A stretch of DNA of 64,000 bases from Pirellula sp. GTDB lineage: Bacteria > Planctomycetota > Planctomycetia > Pirellulales > Lacipirellulaceae. Position 1 is the stretch's first letter; each line of letters opens with the position of its first letter. Positions 19,118 through 26,979 of the stretch are shown here, one piece after another. The notes beneath the pieces are model-generated. The model ran no database searches. It saw only the letters and a list, made by a program, of their open reading frames with translations, and was not told where the DNA came from. The stretch covers positions 62,001 through 126,000 of the forward strand of contig PNKX01000005.1 in NCBI GenBank assembly GCA_013822725.1, written 5' to 3'. Both the position numbers and the translations under genes were made by a program.

Positions 19118-19304
19118 ATTAACCGCCAAGGACGCCAAGAGCGCCAAGGAATGCGGGGATTTCGGAACACTGATCTTCGCTGATTGGGATTAGCGTCGAT
19201 TAGTGTTCTTATCTCCCTTTTCTTTCATCACGCTTGTCCATCGTGCCATTGTGGTTAACTCTCCCCGTATTCCTTGGCGCTCTTGGCGTCCTTGGCGGTT
19301 CAAT
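19118..19304. repeat. Nested period-9 inverted repeat with CTAATC-type core
   Basis: The outer arms at 19118-19150 and 19270-19304 are of the CCAAGGACG type. Nested in between is a separate palindrome, 19163-19208, running GGAACACTGATC to GATTAGTGTTC. The same core type recurs at 41188-41252. The convergent gap between the two secreted-protein genes contains only this element. Confidence 0.85.
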
Positions 19305-19323
19305 TCCTAGCAGCCTAAGACGG

Positions 19324-21726
19324 CTAAGGCATCTCCACCTTCGCCCAAAACGGCCGCTGGCGATCCGCTCGCGTCCGCACGTCTTCCAGCAGCACGCTCA
19401 CGTTCGGGCGGATCCCCTCGGGAGGGTCGGGAATCTTGCGGTTGTTGAACGTCAGCCGCATCGGCTTAGAGAAATCGACAAAGTCGGGCCCCAACCAAAT
19501 CGTAGTATGTTTGCCCACCGTCTCGGCGGTCAGACGGTTGTCGGGATAGATTCGGCCTTCGACGTGAGCAGGTTTCGCGCGCGCCCCTAACCAATCGGTT
19601 GGGTAAATCATGTGCTTGTTCGGAAACTCGCCGACTTCAAGCCACCAGAAAAAGTTGTCCCATGGCCGCAGCGCCGCGCAGTCGAACTCTTGCGGCGGGC
19701 CGCTTCGCTTCTTAAAGCTCATCCAATCGAAGAGATCCAAAATCTCGTCGTGAAACGGCTCGTGCCCGCGGCCTTTGTATTCGGCGAGCGTCGTGTCGAA
19801 TCGGCCCAGCCGCAGGTACTTGTTCCAAACCTCGGAGTTCTGGGACACCGTTCGGCCGTCGAGCTGTCCCGCGACGAAGTAGAGGGGAACGTACTGGGCG
19901 TTCTCCCAGGTGTGGGCGATGTATTTTTGCTCATCTTCAGCTCGCGGAATGAACGGCATGGCGCCGGCCCAGACGTCGGGGTGCGATTGGGCCATGTCCC
20001 AGGCTGCCTCGCCGCCGATGTCGTGGCCGGTGAGGTAGATCCGATCGGCGTCGACGCTGAACCGCCGCATCGCGTCGCGCAGCGAGGTGAGCACCGCGAG
20101 GTGTTCGCGGCCTGAGTATTCATAGTCGTACTGATGAGGCTTCTGCCAATCGACGGCGATTGTGATGTAGCCATGCCGCATCGCCTGGCCGCGGCGAACT
20201 TCTTCCTCGCTGCCGTTCACTGCCGCCGGCGAACCGGCCCAAAAATCGAGTTCCTGCTCCGGCGAATTGTACGAGCCGTTGAGCGCCAAGATTGTCGGGT
20301 AGCGGCGGTACGGATCGTACTCAGGCGGGAGCTGCACATGATAGGTAAAGTCGCCATCCTCGGTCTGGCCTGGCGCCGCGAGCGTCAGGTAGGCGCCAGC
20401 CGGCTTGATGTAAGCGGCGTCGTGCCATGGCGGCTTCATGCGGGCGATCAATTTGGCGATCTGATCGACCGAGGAGCCTTCCATGCTCTGGATCGATTCG
20501 AGAATCAACTGTCGATCGGCCGCCGCCGGTTCGCGCAGGTAGCGGAGCACCGCATCGCGAATTTTGATGAGCGCGAGCGCCACTTGGATCTCTTGCTTAG
20601 CGTCATTCTCGCCCAGCAGCCAGCCAGTGATGGCGAGCGAGGCTTTCTCCTCCGCCTTCAGCGATTGGTCGTCAAGCAACTGGACGAACGGCGCGAGTCG
20701 CGCGACCGTATTGTGACTCAACTCCTTAACGACCTCATCAGCCATCGGCGCCATGAGCCCGCGCTGATCGGGATCGCCGATCGCCGCCACTGTCGCTTGC
20801 AGCGATTCGCCGATTTGTTTCATGCGGCGATTCTCTTGCTCGTAGGTGGTCATCATCTCGCGAACTTTGATCAGCGTCTCGCCGGCCACTTCCTCCGCGG
20901 GAAATGATTCCAGCAAGGCGCCGACCAACTTGTGTTGACCCGCGCTTCGCCGTAGTTCCAACTCTTTGAGGAGTTGACTCGCCCCGCGCTGGCGCAATTC
21001 GCCGACCTGAGCCTTGAGTCCCTCTTGATCGGGGAACTCTTCGATGATCCGTTCTAACTCTCGCCGCGCTTCGGGAAAGCGGCCAGCCTGCTGATACCAC
21101 CGCACGGCTTGAATGCGCGCTTGCCAGTCATCTTGCTGAATCGCTTTTGCCATGACCTTGGCGATGACGTCGGACGGCAGCGACGAAGTCGCCATGCTCG
21201 CTTCCCATGCGACGGCCCGCTGCGGGCCATGGAGCGACGAAAGTTTCGTGTACCGTGGCGTCAGTTCGGTGATGCCCTGCACCACTGAAATCGGTCCGCT
21301 CGCCGACTGCATCTCGTAGACTCGTCGCCCAAACTCGTCGAACGGCGTGATGTTGATGGCCGGGCCGACCGCGATCAGCCGCGCGGCGCCTTCGGCCGCG
21401 TGTTGCCACGGCTTGATCGTGACGAGTTGTTCAGGAGCCTGCTCGATGATGTTATTCACGCGCTGCCCACAGATGAAAATGCGACGCAGTTCGTCGTCGA
21501 CGACGAGGATCGGCTTCGTCGCAATCTCGCCCGACTGACCGCTCGGCTTGCCCGGGTTGTCGGCGACGCCCGAAGTGCGGGCGACGGCGCCTTTGATGGT
21601 GCGGCCATCTTTCAGCTGCAGCACCTGGGCGCGAACCGGCTCCGCACTCAGCCCCCACAACAGCCCGGCGCCGAGGAGTGCGGCGAGGAAAGAAATCGAC
21701 CTGCGAACTGGCTGACGAACGTGCAT
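19324..21726 (-). CDS. Secreted protein with alpha/beta-hydrolase domain (nucleophile Ser replaced by Asp)
   Basis: An 800-residue exported protein: signal peptide to about VRAQ (34), a helical middle (about 180-430), then an alpha/beta-hydrolase domain (about 455-680) resembling secreted esterases/peptidases. The nucleophile elbow reads YLTGHDIGGEAAWDMA (564-579): residue 569 is Asp where Ser is expected (GxSxG). A plausible acid (AGQLDG, about 619-624) and His (GRGHEPF, about 653-659) are present. Asp nucleophiles are known in epoxide hydrolases and haloalkane dehalogenases, which this otherwise does not resemble. Either altered chemistry or loss of activity is possible. Confidence 0.65.
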   Translation of the reverse strand: MHVRQPVRRSISFLAALLGAGLLWGLSAEPVRAQVLQLKDGRTIKGAVARTSGVADNPGKPSGQSGEIATKPILVVDDELRRIFICGQRVNNIIEQAPEQLVTIKPWQHAAEGAARLIAVGPAINITPFDEFGRRVYEMQSASGPISVVQGITELTPRYTKLSSLHGPQRAVAWEASMATSSLPSDVIAKVMAKAIQQDDWQARIQAVRWYQQAGRFPEARRELERIIEEFPDQEGLKAQVGELRQRGASQLLKELELRRSAGQHKLVGALLESFPAEEVAGETLIKVREMMTTYEQENRRMKQIGESLQATVAAIGDPDQRGLMAPMADEVVKELSHNTVARLAPFVQLLDDQSLKAEEKASLAITGWLLGENDAKQEIQVALALIKIRDAVLRYLREPAAADRQLILESIQSMEGSSVDQIAKLIARMKPPWHDAAYIKPAGAYLTLAAPGQTEDGDFTYHVQLPPEYDPYRRYPTILALNGSYNSPEQELDFWAGSPAAVNGSEEEVRRGQAMRHGYITIAVDWQKPHQYDYEYSGREHLAVLTSLRDAMRRFSVDADRIYLTGHDIGGEAAWDMAQSHPDVWAGAMPFIPRAEDEQKYIAHTWENAQYVPLYFVAGQLDGRTVSQNSEVWNKYLRLGRFDTTLAEYKGRGHEPFHDEILDLFDWMSFKKRSGPPQEFDCAALRPWDNFFWWLEVGEFPNKHMIYPTDWLGARAKPAHVEGRIYPDNRLTAETVGKHTTIWLGPDFVDFSKPMRLTFNNRKIPDPPEGIRPNVSVLLEDVRTRADRQRPFWAKVEMP

Positions 21727-21860
21727 GCTTCCATTCTGACCGCCGGCGGAGAAGGGTCAAACTTCCGCACGCCTCCGCGGCCGCGAGTCGCCTTGACACT
21801 CCTGCACAGGGGCGGAAGATGGTCGGTTGAGGGCGATTCTGCCGGTCGCGCGGGCACTTC

Positions 21861-21947
21861 CAGCCCCCGGCTTCGCCGGGGGGTAGCACCACACGGGGCG
21901 CTGCCTACCGGTATGGCGACCGACCCCCCGGCGGAGCCGGGGGCTAA
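21861..21947. repeat. AGCCCCCGGC palindromic repeat (family 3), copy 1
   Basis: CAGCCCCCGGCTTCGCCGG at the left and CGGAGCCGGGGGCTAAA at the right, each itself a small hairpin, separated by about 45 bases containing TAGCACCACACGG and TACCGGTATGGC. Close relatives are at 37173-37257, 58915-59001 and, interrupted, 54335-54560. Confidence 0.8.
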
Positions 21948-21989
21948 AAAAAGCAAACCGATGGACGGAGTCAAGCGACGAGCCAAGCG

Positions 21990-22247
21990 ATGACGATTCG
22001 GACGGCACTCAAACTCTTGCTCGGACTCACCCTCGGCCTGCCGATGTTGCAGTCGCTCCTCTATTGGGTTTCGGGCCTGCTAGCGTCGATGGGCGACGCC
22101 GCCGCCGCGACCGCGTTTCAGCGGCTCCACATCGCTGTCGGCGTTGCGTGGCTCGTCTGCTTGATCGGTTTGGTGATTTCGCTGGCAATGAAGGCCATCG
22201 GTGACGCCGGGGACGAGAGCGACGAGCGTGGCGCGAATCACGACTAA
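21990..22247 (+). CDS. Small two-helix membrane protein
   Basis: 85 residues with two hydrophobic segments (about 8-30 LLLGLTLGLPMLQSLLYWVS, and 47-68 IAVGVAWLVCLIGLVISLAM) and an acidic tail. No family is recognised. It begins about 40 bases after a family-3 palindrome and precedes the secretin-like gene by about 110 bases. Codon use looks like its neighbours, so it is probably real, but it is short. Confidence 0.5.
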   Translation: MTIRTALKLLLGLTLGLPMLQSLLYWVSGLLASMGDAAAATAFQRLHIAVGVAWLVCLIGLVISLAMKAIGDAGDESDERGANHD

Positions 22248-22355
22248 GCGGACCGCGCGGGGCATGCTTTGCCCTTGAGCCGCCGCTCCGCGAGCCCGTA
22301 TCATCCCGCCGCGTCCCTTTCTGTAGCGTTCTCGTCGCCGCGTCGGAGTAGTTGC

Positions 22356-23198
22356 ATGTCCCCACGGCTGGTTGCGACCGTCGTCGCGTTGTTGCTGTTC
22401 AGCTCGAGCGCTTCGGCCCAAACGGATCCTGCCCTCGCCGCCGGCATGCCGCCGCAGGTGGCGCCCCATCCGATCAACGTCCCGACGCCGCCAGATCCAG
22501 TCACCTTGCAGAAGCTTGGACTGCTGCGCGAACGCATCGTTCAGCGGGATCAAATCCAACGCGAAATCGATCAGCTGATTGTCGAAACGCAGACGCCGCA
22601 GGAGATGGTGGTTCACCTGGAGTTGTTGGAAGTCAATCGAACGATGGCCGAGAAACTCGGCATTGGCTCAGAACAACGAGATCCTGCTGTTTCGACGCTG
22701 GAATTTGGGCCATGGACGGCGGCAGAGTTAGAGCAGCTCCGTGCGAAAGGAGCCGTTCAGACGCTGGCTGCGCCCAAGCTCGAGGTCGTTAGCGGGCAGC
22801 CGGCGACGTCGCAGATCGGCGTCGCTCACGCGAACAGCGACGACAACGGCGTCGACTCGCCGTTTACCGATATACGCGTTCGCGCCGACTCGCTGGGAAA
22901 CAATCGCGTGCGAGTCGAGTTCAACGTCGACCATGCTACCCCCGCCGAAGACGGTAAATCGCAGCGAAATCCATTGCATCGAACGCAGCATTCGAGCGTC
23001 AATTCCAGAATTGAATCGGCGTTCGGCGAATCGCAGATACTGGGCGGATTGCTTTCGCGGAGAACGCGCACGCGACGTGGCGCACTCGGGCGGGTGACAG
23101 AGACGTTTCATGTGGAAATGGTGCTGCTCATTCGCACCGAGGCAGTGATGCCGCAAACCGCCGGCGTCGTTCCCGCATCGGCAATCTCGCCGCGCTAA
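22356..23198 (+). CDS. Secreted protein with short secretin-like domain
   Basis: 280 residues from the ATG at 22356, preceded by GGAG at a seven-base spacing; a signal peptide ends near SSASAQ. After a helical part there is a beta-rich C-terminal half (about 115-265) whose pattern QTLAAPKLEVVSGQPATSQI, then a gap, then NRVRVEFNVDH and ILGGLLSRRTRT, resembles the core of type II/III secretin domains, where a (L/V)..P.v...nG..A.i.vG motif precedes the beta hairpins. Much shorter than a channel-forming secretin. Family assignment is tentative. Confidence 0.55.
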   Translation: MSPRLVATVVALLLFSSSASAQTDPALAAGMPPQVAPHPINVPTPPDPVTLQKLGLLRERIVQRDQIQREIDQLIVETQTPQEMVVHLELLEVNRTMAEKLGIGSEQRDPAVSTLEFGPWTAAELEQLRAKGAVQTLAAPKLEVVSGQPATSQIGVAHANSDDNGVDSPFTDIRVRADSLGNNRVRVEFNVDHATPAEDGKSQRNPLHRTQHSSVNSRIESAFGESQILGGLLSRRTRTRRGALGRVTETFHVEMVLLIRTEAVMPQTAGVVPASAISPR

Positions 23199-23209
23199 CA
23201 AGTTATCCC

Positions 23210-23307
23210 ATTAGCCCCCGGCCAGTGGCCGGGGGACGCAGGAGATCGCCCCTCCAAAAGTCGTAACCTGGCGCAAGCCCGCTCAGCGAGCCGTTGCCCC
23301 GCGGCTA
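23210..23307. repeat. Two palindromic repeats after the secretin-like gene
   Basis: TTAGCCCCCGGCCAGTGGCC (23213 onward) is half of a family-3 palindrome. At about 23271-23307 is a TAGCCGCGGGGCAACGG element read on the minus strand. It overlaps and provides the TAG stop of the following hydrolase gene. Confidence 0.7.
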
Positions 23308-24267
23308 CTTCGTAGCGAAGCGTCCCAAGATCGCCGCCGCATGCCATTTCAACACGGTGAGGTGCCCAGCCCGCGGGTCGATCGTCAGCTCACTGCCGGC
23401 GACGTTCCGCTGGAAGTAGTGCCCCATCGCCGCCGGAGCGATCGGGTCGCAGCCTCCTTGCCAGAATGAAACGGAAGCTGGGGGCAGGTCGCCGAATCGA
23501 TAGCCCCAATCGTTCCCCAGTAGCGTCACGTCGGTGACGATGCCTTCCGGACCGCAGCGCGTCGCTTCGAGGAGCGTCTGGTTCAATGCCGAGTAGTAGG
23601 CCGGGTTACACAGAATCAGCTGCCGATCCGATTCGGCCCAGCTTTCGGAAACTTTGTGGAGAACGAACTTGGGATGCTTTCGTAGTTGGTTGCTTGCGAC
23701 GCGGAAAGCCGCGGTGGCGAGCCGCGGTCGTCGGCCGACCCATGCGATGAGCTTATCCTGGCTGCCGCTCGGCGCCCCGGCCGGACATAAAGGGGTGTGT
23801 CCCGAAACGACGGCCACATGCGTCAATCGCTCCGGCATGCAGCGGACGCAAGCGAGGGCATACGGCGCGCCGCCCGAAAGTCCCACGATGCCAAACGACG
23901 TCCCGCCGTAGCCGAGCGCCTCGGCTGCACTGGCGACGTCGGCAGGCCAATTCAAAATCCGCCGGCCTGATTGATAGTCGGAGAGGCCGATCCCGGGACG
24001 TTCCAAAGCGACCAGACGAATTCCGGCAGCCGTTGCTTCATCGGCGATCAGCCCCGCTTCAATCCGCGAGCCAGGCGTGCCGTGGAAGTAAAAGACGAGC
24101 GGACCGCTCGGGTCGCCGTATTCGGCGTAACCGATTCGCCGTCCGCTCGGCAGTCGGACCTGCCCATGGGCGTACTGTGGCATTGGCGCCGCCAACGCGC
24201 GCCGCCAGAGACCAGTAGTGGGAAGGAGCGTCAGTCCGGCGACCAACGCCTGACGGCGGGTGAGCAT
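23305..24267 (-). CDS. Tat-exported alpha/beta hydrolase
   Basis: A 320-residue protein starting MLTRRQALVAGLTLLPTTGL, a twin-arginine-type signal. The alpha/beta-hydrolase fold shows the oxyanion stretch YFHGTPGSR, the nucleophile elbow GLSGGAPYAL, a late acid region FWQGGCDPIAP and catalytic His in GHLTVLKWH. The substrate is unknown; the family covers esterases, haloperoxidases and C-C hydrolases. Its stop TAG coincides with the first bases of a TAGCCGCGGGG repeat, as in two other genes of the window. Confidence 0.85.
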   Translation of the reverse strand: MLTRRQALVAGLTLLPTTGLWRRALAAPMPQYAHGQVRLPSGRRIGYAEYGDPSGPLVFYFHGTPGSRIEAGLIADEATAAGIRLVALERPGIGLSDYQSGRRILNWPADVASAAEALGYGGTSFGIVGLSGGAPYALACVRCMPERLTHVAVVSGHTPLCPAGAPSGSQDKLIAWVGRRPRLATAAFRVASNQLRKHPKFVLHKVSESWAESDRQLILCNPAYYSALNQTLLEATRCGPEGIVTDVTLLGNDWGYRFGDLPPASVSFWQGGCDPIAPAAMGHYFQRNVAGSELTIDPRAGHLTVLKWHAAAILGRFATK

Positions 24268-24464
24268 GGCGATCGGGGGGATTTCGGCGTTCTCTGTTCA
24301 ACGTCTACCGGCGACATCGTCGCCACGACGAAAGGCCGTGCAGTTTTTGTGCCTCGGCCGGGAGAACCGGTTCATTGGGAATGCGGGAGCGGAAAGTTTT
24401 CTAACTACGCAGCAGACGAAAAGACGCGCAAACAGGCGCCGCGAATGTTACGCGTGGCCCCAGC

Positions 24465-25949
24465 CTACAGCAACGGGCTGAGCAGCCGGGCGAAATTCTC
24501 CGCCATTCGCCGTAATCGCGGCCGGCGTTGATAGCGGGCAAAATCCATCATGTGGGACTTATCGATGTACCGTTGCTGCAATTCCCGCAGGCGCTTGGTG
24601 AACTCGGGGTCGTAGAACGCCAACAAAATCTCAAAATTGAGTCGCATACTCCGCGGATCAAGATTCACCGACCCGAAGAGCGAATGCGACCCGTCGACCG
24701 TGATGCTTTTCGTGTGGAGCAACCCGTTGTCGAAGAGCATGATGCGGACTCCCGCACGCAGCATGTCGCCCTTGAACGCCCCGCTGGCGAACCGGACGAG
24801 CTTCGAATCGACGCGCGCGGGGATGACCAGAATCACTTTGACGCCACGTCGCGCGGCGGCGATCAGCGCGAGGCTCAGCGGTTCGCTCGGTACAAAGTAG
24901 GGAGTCGTCAGCACCAACTCCTGGCGGGCCGAGTAGATCGCCGTGATCAGCACTTGCTCGACGGCGTCGGTGGCGAGCGCCGGGCCCGACGGCATCACCT
25001 GCACGGTGCTGTCGCCGCGGCTGGGCTGCGGATGGGCGTCGCCGGTCGCCTGCAATTCTGCCAAGTCGGAACTGGTTTCAATGAACCAATCGGAGAGAAA
25101 CGTGATGCCCAACGCTTCGACAGCCGGCCCTTCGATGCGCACCATCGCATCGACCCATTCGCCGACGCCAGCATCCTTTTTGAAGTAACGCGGGTCGACG
25201 AGGTTCAAGCTGCCGGTGTAGGCGACCCGCCCGTCGATCACCACAATCTTGCGGTGGAGCCGCAGATCGAAGCGCACGAACGGCGCCCGCAGCAGGCCGC
25301 CCGGCAGCGCCGCCTGGACCATCACGCCGGCGTCGCGCAACCGTTCGACTTGATCGCTGCGAAGAAATGCTCGGCTCCCCAAAGCGTCGACCATCACGCG
25401 ACAAACCACGCCGCGGCCGGCGGCGCGGATCAGAGCGTCGACGACCTTGTCGGCTTCGCCTCCTTCGCACCAGATGTAGAATTCGAGATGGCACGACCGC
25501 TCCGCCGTTTCGATGTCTTCGATCAGCCGGGCGAACACTTTCTCCCAAGCGTCGATGAGTTCAACATGATTGCCGCGCAGCGACGGCACGCCGATGAGGG
25601 CCTCGCCGAGTTGCGACAGCGATTCGAACTCTGGATCAAGCCGTGACCAATCGACCAGGCTGCGCTGCGGCAGTTCGGCGAGCCACTTGCGAATCGGGGG
25701 GTAGAGTTCGATGAAGCGACGTGCTCGCCGCCGGCCGAGGCGCAATTCGCCAATCGTCAGGTAGAGCAGGGGACCAATCACCGGAAAGCTGAAGATCACC
25801 ATGATCCACGCCAGCGATTCGCCGGTGGGCCGCCGCTGCATAATGACGCGGAAGGCGAGCGCGATCTGCAACGCCAAGTGCGCCAGCGCCGCCGCCCAGA
25901 ACCAGAATGTCCACGACGTGAACGGATCGATGATGGCGATGAAGGGCAT
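24465..25949 (-). CDS. cls: Cardiolipin synthase (phospholipase D family)
   Basis: A 494-residue protein with two N-terminal transmembrane segments (about 10-30 and 45-65) and two HKD catalytic motifs: HRKIVVIDGRVAYTGSLN and HTKSITVDGSHSLFGSVNLD. This is the layout of bacterial cardiolipin synthases, which join two phosphatidylglycerols at the inner membrane. Length is typical. It has no close partner gene. Confidence 0.93.
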   Translation of the reverse strand: MPFIAIIDPFTSWTFWFWAAALAHLALQIALAFRVIMQRRPTGESLAWIMVIFSFPVIGPLLYLTIGELRLGRRRARRFIELYPPIRKWLAELPQRSLVDWSRLDPEFESLSQLGEALIGVPSLRGNHVELIDAWEKVFARLIEDIETAERSCHLEFYIWCEGGEADKVVDALIRAAGRGVVCRVMVDALGSRAFLRSDQVERLRDAGVMVQAALPGGLLRAPFVRFDLRLHRKIVVIDGRVAYTGSLNLVDPRYFKKDAGVGEWVDAMVRIEGPAVEALGITFLSDWFIETSSDLAELQATGDAHPQPSRGDSTVQVMPSGPALATDAVEQVLITAIYSARQELVLTTPYFVPSEPLSLALIAAARRGVKVILVIPARVDSKLVRFASGAFKGDMLRAGVRIMLFDNGLLHTKSITVDGSHSLFGSVNLDPRSMRLNFEILLAFYDPEFTKRLRELQQRYIDKSHMMDFARYQRRPRLRRMAENFARLLSPLL

Positions 25950-26100
25950 GGCGCGAAGCGGGAAGGCGGGATGCTGGTTGCGAGATACTGGATGCTCGTT
26001 GCTAGTGACCGGCCGATTTATCCCGCGTCAAGCATCGAGTATCCAGCATCCTGAATCGTCATTGTTCTGCGTGCGATAGGGAAGGTGACTTCGACGCCAA

Positions 26101-26829
26101 TCACTTCACTTCAAAATCAACGATGAGCGGCAAATGATCTGACGCGCGACGTGCCAAGCCTGTGTGCCCGGCGAACGCCCCGATCGACTCGATCGGCCCC
26201 CGACAGAATATCCGATCGAGCTTCCGGAGGGGGGCTGCCGCCGGAAAGGTCCTGATCAGGCCGCTCGCCAGTTCAAATCCAGCAGGGTGCATCACCTTCT
26301 TGCCCAGATTTTCCCAGACGTCATTGAAGTCGCCGCCGATGACCAGCGGCGTGTCGTTTCCCAACGTTGAGAATAGTTCGCCTCGCAACAATCGCCGGAG
26401 TTGAATCTGACGCTCGAACCCAGCCAAGCCAAGGTGAACATTGGCCAGCCCGATCGTCCGCTGGTGGCCCCGAACTTCTGCTTCGAATCGGCAAACGAGG
26501 GCGCAACGGCGTTTTTTCAGCGGGATGGTGAGATCAACGTCAACCGCGTCGAGCAGCGGCCAGCGGCTGAGGACGGCGTTGCCGTAGTGGCCGATCGTGC
26601 GGAGACGGACATTTCGCTGATAAGCGAGGTGAGGAAGTTCCAAGGCATCGGCGAGCAGATCGACTTGGCAATCGTGCCGCGAGCGCTTGGCTCCGTCGTC
26701 GACTTCCTGCAATAACGCGACGTCGGGCTGATAGTGGCGAATCGTCTCGACAATCCGCGCGAGATCGTACCGCCGGTCGAGACCGCCGATTCCTTTGTGG
26801 ATGTTGTAACTCAGCAGGCGAAATCGCAT
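26101..26829 (-). CDS. Endonuclease/exonuclease/phosphatase family protein
   Basis: 243 residues from an ATG at 26829, preceded by GGGAGGG. Motifs of the EEP fold: LLSYNIHKGIGGLDRRYD, the metal-binding Glu in ALLQEVDDG, IGGDFNDVW, and the terminal ASDHLPLIVDF with the catalytic Asp-His pair. This group includes DNases and lipid or nucleotide phosphatases; the neighbouring cardiolipin synthase is often paired with such proteins in genomes, suggesting a phospholipid-linked role, but that is inference. Confidence 0.85.
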   Translation of the reverse strand: MRFRLLSYNIHKGIGGLDRRYDLARIVETIRHYQPDVALLQEVDDGAKRSRHDCQVDLLADALELPHLAYQRNVRLRTIGHYGNAVLSRWPLLDAVDVDLTIPLKKRRCALVCRFEAEVRGHQRTIGLANVHLGLAGFERQIQLRRLLRGELFSTLGNDTPLVIGGDFNDVWENLGKKVMHPAGFELASGLIRTFPAAAPLRKLDRIFCRGPIESIGAFAGHTGLARRASDHLPLIVDFEVK

Positions 26830-26918
26830 CCCTCCCAGCGTGGAGCGACCACGACGAATCGTCAAGTGGAACGATAACCGCGTCGCCGTGCATCGCTCGC
26901 GGTTCGCCCCAGCGCACA

Positions 26919-26979
26919 CCCCATTTAGCCCCGCCGCTCGCGGCGGGTTCGCGGGGCAAGCCCCGCGGCTAAATGGGCG
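26919..26979. repeat. CATTTAGCC palindromic repeat, copy 3 (supplies a stop codon)
   Basis: CCCATTTAGCCCCGCC at the left and GCCCCGCGGCTAAATGGG at the right. Read on the minus strand, the right end CCCATTTAGCC provides the last codons (Pro, Ile) and TAG stop of the PEP-CTERM gene at 26969. Confidence 0.85.
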
